From contig NZ_JACLZC010000008.1 of NCBI RefSeq assembly GCF_016901735.1, forward strand, positions 1 through 64,000: DNA of 64,000 bases, written 5' to 3'. Both the position numbers and the translations under genes were made by a program. This DNA is from Pseudoflavonifractor phocaeensis (lineage in GTDB: Bacteria; Bacillota; Clostridia; Oscillospirales; Oscillospiraceae). Position 1 is the stretch's first letter. Each line of letters begins with the position of its first letter. Of the stretch, positions 60,103-64,000 are shown one piece after another. The notes beneath the pieces were generated by a model, which did no database searches, had not been told where the DNA came from, and saw nothing but the letters and a program-made list of their open reading frames with translations.

Positions 60103-60798
60103 ATGCTCATTGACATCAAGGACCTCTATAAAATTTACAACGAGGGCAGGGAGAGCGAGGTGCGGGCCCTGGACGGGGTGACCCTCCAGATCGACCGGGG
60201 GGAGTTTGTGGCCATTGTGGGCCAGTCCGGTTCGGGCAAATCCACCCTGATGAACGTGCTGGGCTGCCTGGACATCCCCACCTATGGGGACTACTTCCTG
60301 GACGGCACCGACGTGACCGGTCTCAGCGACCGGCAGCTGGCCCGCATCCGCAACCGGGAGATCGGCTTCATTTTTCAGGGCTACAACCTGATCCAGGAGC
60401 TGGACGCCCTGGAAAACGTGATCCTACCCCTGATTTACCGGGGCATTCCGGTGTGGGACCGGGAGGACATGGCCATGGAGGCCCTGGAGAAGGTGGGCAT
60501 GGCCGACCGTGCCCACCACCGGCCCAGCGAGATGTCGGGCGGCCAGCAGCAGCGGGTGGCCATCGCCCGGGCCATCGCCGCCCATCCGCCCATCATCATG
60601 GCCGACGAGCCCACCGGCGCCCTGGACTCCAAGACGGGCAAGCATGTGCTGGAGATTCTGCGGGACCTCTACCGGGAGGGGAACACCATCCTGCTCATCA
60701 CCCACGACGAGGGCATCGCCGCCACGGCCAAACGGGTGGTGCGCCTCTCCGACGGGAAGATCATTTCTGACGCGCCACAGGAGGTGGACTGGACATGA
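60103..60798 (+). CDS. MacB-type ABC transporter ATP-binding protein
   Basis: A 231-residue ATPase. Walker A is [15 protein letters not shown], the Q loop and signature are [16 protein letters not shown] and [14 protein letters not shown], and Walker B is [12 protein letters not shown]. It is the LolD/MacB-type three-gene export system with the adaptor upstream and permease downstream. The stop overlaps the permease start by 4 nt (ATGA). Confidence 0.95.
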   Translation: MLIDIKDLYKIYNEGRESEVRALDGVTLQIDRGEFVAIVGQSGSGKSTLMNVLGCLDIPTYGDYFLDGTDVTGLSDRQLARIRNREIGFIFQGYNLIQELDALENVILPLIYRGIPVWDREDMAMEALEKVGMADRAHHRPSEMSGGQQQRVAIARAIAAHPPIIMADEPTGALDSKTGKHVLEILRDLYREGNTILLITHDEGIAATAKRVVRLSDGKIISDAPQEVDWT

Positions 60799-62039
60799 AT
60801 CTGCTGCAAGCCTTCAAAATGGCCTTCAAATCCATTGCCTGCAAAAAGACCCGTTCCTTTCTCACCATGCTGGGCATCATCATCGGCGTGGCGTCGGTGG
60901 TCATCATGGTGTCGGTGGTCCAGGGGCAGAACAAAAAGAGCATGGAATACTTTGAGAAGATGGGAAGCAACAAGATCAGCGTGGACGCCTACTATTATTA
61001 CAGCAGCGACGGCAGCAACACCATCTTTGAGGATCTCTATGACTACTGCCTGGGGATGCAGGATCTGGTGGTGGGCGTGACGCCCAACATCCAGGTATAC
61101 AACAATATGACGGTGAAATACAAGACCAAGACCGCCTCCACCCAGAACTGGGAGAACTGGGAGGATATGCTCCAGGTGGTGCTGGGTTCCGACCAGTACG
61201 GGGCCTGCAACAACTATACCCTGGCAAGCGGGCGGGAGCTGGCCTACCTGGACATTCAGAACGCCAACAACGTCTGCGTGCTGGGCGGACGGCTGAAGGA
61301 GACCTTGTTCGACTTTGTGGACCCGGTGGGAGAGACCATCACCATCAACGGCCAGCCCTTCCTGGTGGTGGGGTGGTACGAGCGGAAGGACCTGGAAAAC
61401 TGGCCGGAGCTGGACAATATCGTCCTCTTACCCTATACGTTTAACCGGAGCCTCAACCAGAACAGTCCCATCAATTCCTTTGTGGTCAAGGCCAGAAGCG
61501 CCAGCGCCACCGTGAAGGCCATGACCAAGCTGGACGCCTTTCTGGGCTCCATGTTCCCCAAGAACGCCGACGGCTACTCCAACGTGGGCGATTACTACAT
61601 CCGCAGCGACAACTCCTCCGCCGCCTCCATCCAGGAGCAGAGCAACATGCAGGCCATGGTGCTGGGCGGCATCGCCGGCATCTCCCTGCTGGTGGGCGGC
61701 ATCGGCATCATGAACATCATGCTGGTCACCGTCACCGAGCGCACCCGTGAGATCGGCATTCGCAAGGCCATCGGCGCCGAACGGCGGAGCATCATCGCCC
61801 AATTTCTCATCGAGGCGGCGGTGATCTGCGGCATCGGCGGTCTGCTGGGCATCGGCATCGGCTATGTGGGCACCATGGTGGCGGGGAAATTTATCTTACA
61901 GGACAGCAGCCTGACCCCCAGTATTCCCATGGCCCTTCTGGCCTTCGGATTTTCCGTGGTACTGGGCGTCATTTTCGGCCTCTATCCCGCCGTCAAGGCC
62001 AGCGGCCTCCAGCCGGTGGAAGCCCTGCGGGCGGAGTAA
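60795..62039 (+). CDS. MacB/FtsX-type ABC transporter permease
   Basis: A 414-residue permease with one N-terminal helix ([20 protein letters not shown]), a large extracytoplasmic MacB-PCD domain and three C-terminal helices ([19 protein letters not shown]). The conserved [20 protein letters not shown] coupling segment is clear. The start overlaps the ATPase stop. With the adaptor upstream it completes a MacAB-like efflux pump without an outer-membrane channel. Confidence 0.95.
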   Translation: MNLLQAFKMAFKSIACKKTRSFLTMLGIIIGVASVVIMVSVVQGQNKKSMEYFEKMGSNKISVDAYYYYSSDGSNTIFEDLYDYCLGMQDLVVGVTPNIQVYNNMTVKYKTKTASTQNWENWEDMLQVVLGSDQYGACNNYTLASGRELAYLDIQNANNVCVLGGRLKETLFDFVDPVGETITINGQPFLVVGWYERKDLENWPELDNIVLLPYTFNRSLNQNSPINSFVVKARSASATVKAMTKLDAFLGSMFPKNADGYSNVGDYYIRSDNSSAASIQEQSNMQAMVLGGIAGISLLVGGIGIMNIMLVTVTERTREIGIRKAIGAERRSIIAQFLIEAAVICGIGGLLGIGIGYVGTMVAGKFILQDSSLTPSIPMALLAFGFSVVLGVIFGLYPAVKASGLQPVEALRAE

Positions 62040-62063
62040 GCAACGCGCAAAGGAGAGAAGAAC

Positions 62064-64000
62064 ATGAAGCATTGCAAACGAATTCTGGCCGGGCTGTTGG
62101 CCGCGGCTTTGCTGATGAGCCTGCTGCTGCTGCCCGCCACGGCGGCGCAGGGCGGGAGCTTTACCGACATCCAGGACCCGGACGTGGCGGAGGCCGCCGA
62201 GCTGCTCCGTCTGCTGGAGGTGGTGGACGGCACCGGCGGGACCTATTTCCGCCCTTCCGGCACCCTAAGCCGGGCGGAATTTTGTAAAATGGCGGTGTGT
62301 ATCCTGGGCAAACGGGACATGGAGCCCGCCCAGCGGGGGCGCACCATCTTTACCGACGTGGGCCCCAGCCACTGGGGCAGAGGGTATATCAACCTGGCGG
62401 CCTCCCTCACCACCGCCGGCGACCTGGCCGGGACCGGCGAGGGGAGCGGGGCCGGCGACCGGCTCATCCTGGGGGTGGGGGATGGCAGCTTTGCCCCTGA
62501 CCGGGCCATCACCTTCGGCGAGGCGGTAGCCATCCTGATCCGTATTTTGGGCTACTCCGCCGCCGACATCGCGCCGGGGGCATCCTGGTACGACGGGTAT
62601 CTGTCCCTGGCGGCGGAAAGCGGCCTGTCCGACGGTCTGACCGGTCTTTCCGGCGGCGCCACCATCACCCGGGGCCAGACCGCCCGGCTCTTCCGCAACC
62701 TGCTTTTCACCAACGGCAAGGGGAGCGACAGCTGCTATCTGGTGAGCAAGCTGGGGGGGAGCATCACCGAGGACGTGACCCTCCTCTCCCTGGATGAGAG
62801 CGGCAGTCAGGCGGTCATTACCCTGTCCGCCGCCGGCGGCGAGCTTTTGACCCCCAAGACCGAGCGCACCGGGCTTTCCACCCAGCTGCTGGGGGTGCGG
62901 GGCGAGATGGTGCAGGATAAGGACGGGAAATTCCTCACCCTTCTGCCCAACGAGGACGACGACATCCGCCGGGTGAGCGTCTCGGGCACGGTGGACGCCA
63001 ACTACATCACCGCCGGCGGCGAGAAGATCACCGTGCTGCCCGAGACCCTGGTGTGGAAAAACGGAGCGGCCACCACCTTTGAAAAGGTGTGGAGCTATCT
63101 TTACACCGGCACCCCCATGCTGCTGTGCTACGGACCGGCGGGCAAGCTGGATTATATTTACCTCTCCTCCGCCGCCCGGGTGGAGGGCGACGTTATGGTG
63201 GCCTATGCCGACCCGGAGGGCTCCAACCCCTTCGCCTCCCTCACCGGCGGCGACCCGGAGGCCAAAATCTACAAAAACGGCGTGCCCGCCTCGGTGTCCG
63301 ACCTGCGGCGGTACGACGTGGCCTATTACGACAGCGCCGCCAAGATCCTCTATGTCTCCGACCAGCGGCTCACCGGGCGCTATGAAAACGCCTATCCCAA
63401 TCCCACCGCACCTTCCCGCGTGACCATGCTGGGGCAGGAATTTACCGTGCTGCCCGGCGCGTCGGCGGATCTGTCCGCCTTCCGGCCCGGCGATACCGTG
63501 ACGCTGCTCTTCACCAGCGGCGGCCAGGTGGCCGGCGCGGTGGGGACCGACATGGCCGAGTCCACCACCGTGGGCGTGGTGCAGAAGTGTGAAGGCGGCG
63601 CCGCCGAGGTGGCGCCTCTGGTGGATCTGGTGAATGCCGACGGAGAAAAGGTGGTGTTCCGGGGCGCGGTCAGCTTGAGCGAAAAGGCCGCCGCCGAGAT
63701 GGTGGGGCAGCTGGTGACGGTGTCGTCCACCAGCGCGGGCAAGCTGAACCTCAGCAAGCTGGCCGGCGGCACGTCGGTGACCGGCAGCCTGGATGTGGAC
63801 GGGCGGACGCTGGACGGCGTACCCCTCTCCCCCAACGTCCGCCTCTTTGAGCGGGTGGGACGGGGTCCCACGGCGGAGATCCAGTATGACCAGCTGACCC
63901 GCCACACCGTGGAGGCGTCCAAGATCCTCTACGCCGCCAAGGATTACAGCGGCAGATACAGCGTGCTGGTCTTTGACGACGTGACCGGCGATCAGTACGA
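62064..64000 (+). CDS. S-layer homology domain surface protein, partial (3' end off window)
   Basis: At least 645 residues of an exported wall protein. A signal peptide (about 1-27, ALLMSLLLLPATAAQ) is followed by SLH modules: SFTDIQDPDVAEAAELLRLL, FTDVGPSHWGRGYINLAAS and a third near 165-210 (GASWYDGYLSLAAESGL). These bind pyruvylated secondary wall polymer. The large remaining part has no recognised domain. It starts 24 bp after the permease with AAAGGAGAG and may belong to the same operon. No stop is reached before base 64,000. Confidence 0.88.
   Translation, partial: MKHCKRILAGLLAAALLMSLLLLPATAAQGGSFTDIQDPDVAEAAELLRLLEVVDGTGGTYFRPSGTLSRAEFCKMAVCILGKRDMEPAQRGRTIFTDVGPSHWGRGYINLAASLTTAGDLAGTGEGSGAGDRLILGVGDGSFAPDRAITFGEAVAILIRILGYSAADIAPGASWYDGYLSLAAESGLSDGLTGLSGGATITRGQTARLFRNLLFTNGKGSDSCYLVSKLGGSITEDVTLLSLDESGSQAVITLSAAGGELLTPKTERTGLSTQLLGVRGEMVQDKDGKFLTLLPNEDDDIRRVSVSGTVDANYITAGGEKITVLPETLVWKNGAATTFEKVWSYLYTGTPMLLCYGPAGKLDYIYLSSAARVEGDVMVAYADPEGSNPFASLTGGDPEAKIYKNGVPASVSDLRRYDVAYYDSAAKILYVSDQRLTGRYENAYPNPTAPSRVTMLGQEFTVLPGASADLSAFRPGDTVTLLFTSGGQVAGAVGTDMAESTTVGVVQKCEGGAAEVAPLVDLVNADGEKVVFRGAVSLSEKAAAEMVGQLVTVSSTSAGKLNLSKLAGGTSVTGSLDVDGRTLDGVPLSPNVRLFERVGRGPTAEIQYDQLTRHTVEASKILYAAKDYSGRYSVLVFDDVTGDQY

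Overview
The window is high-GC, Gram-positive (Firmicutes) chromosomal DNA. The gene content (WhiA, YvcK, RapZ, RecD2, an LCP protein, an LTA-synthase-like sulfatase, MreB, tandem BadF/HgdC-type activases, SLH and copper-amine-oxidase-N wall proteins) and the GC-rich codon use suggest a strictly anaerobic gut clostridium of the Oscillospiraceae (Flavonifractor/Lawsonibacter/Intestinimonas-like). This placement is an inference from gene content; no rRNA or tRNA gene is present to confirm it. I see no prophage, IS transposase, CRISPR array or biosynthetic cluster; the window is mostly housekeeping and cell-envelope genes.

Layout. 1-5.3 kb (minus): an F-type ATP synthase operon atpB-E-F-(H-A)-G-D, with atpD running off the left edge. 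Subunits delta and alpha are encoded as one 681-residue fusion. 5.6-8.8 kb (plus): a DUF2798 membrane protein and a DcuS/DcuR-like two-component system. 9-12.2 kb (minus): a ROK glucokinase, a flippase-like membrane protein and a glycolipid glucosyltransferase. 12.5-14.5 kb: an OmpR-type two-component system. 14.5-18 kb (minus): a Crp/Fnr regulator and an ABC uptake system (binding protein, permease, ATPase) whose operon is split by a block of hairpin repeats. 18.1-23.6 kb: a small protein, an LCP protein, an LTA-synthase-like enzyme, asnS and an exonuclease. 23.7-28 kb: a LacI regulator, a GH3 beta-glucosidase and a GtrA-like protein. 28.2-32.2 kb: a PHP/zinc-ribbon/UvrD helicase fusion and an esterase. 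32.5-38.7 kb: a processive glycosyltransferase behind a structured leader, lysA, a hemolysin-III protein, a wall protein and small membrane proteins. 38.8-43.1 kb: recD2, a ribbon-helix-helix protein, comF and mreB. 43.1-49 kb (minus): a GNAT, a two-gene BadF/HgdC-type activase and dehydratase-like system, and a chloramphenicol-acetyltransferase-like gene. 49.2-58.1 kb: a GH25 lysozyme, murB-rapZ-yvcK-whiA, two small membrane proteins and dnaE. 58.4-64 kb: a MacAB-like efflux operon and an SLH-domain protein cut by the right edge.

Themes. Many genes serve the envelope: a glycolipid anchor (11161-12246), a lipid flippase-like protein, LTA polymerisation, LCP ligation, MurB, RapZ/YvcK/WhiA control, MreB, a GH25 lysozyme and SLH anchoring. 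The most unusual observations are the delta-alpha ATP synthase fusion, the nuclease-helicase fusion with two sliding-clamp-like motifs, a 59-bp repeat module that ends exactly on the stop codons of two unrelated genes and carries a compensatory base-pair change, twin palindromes flanking the leader of a ribbon-helix-helix gene, and a heptamer tandem repeat just upstream of dnaE.
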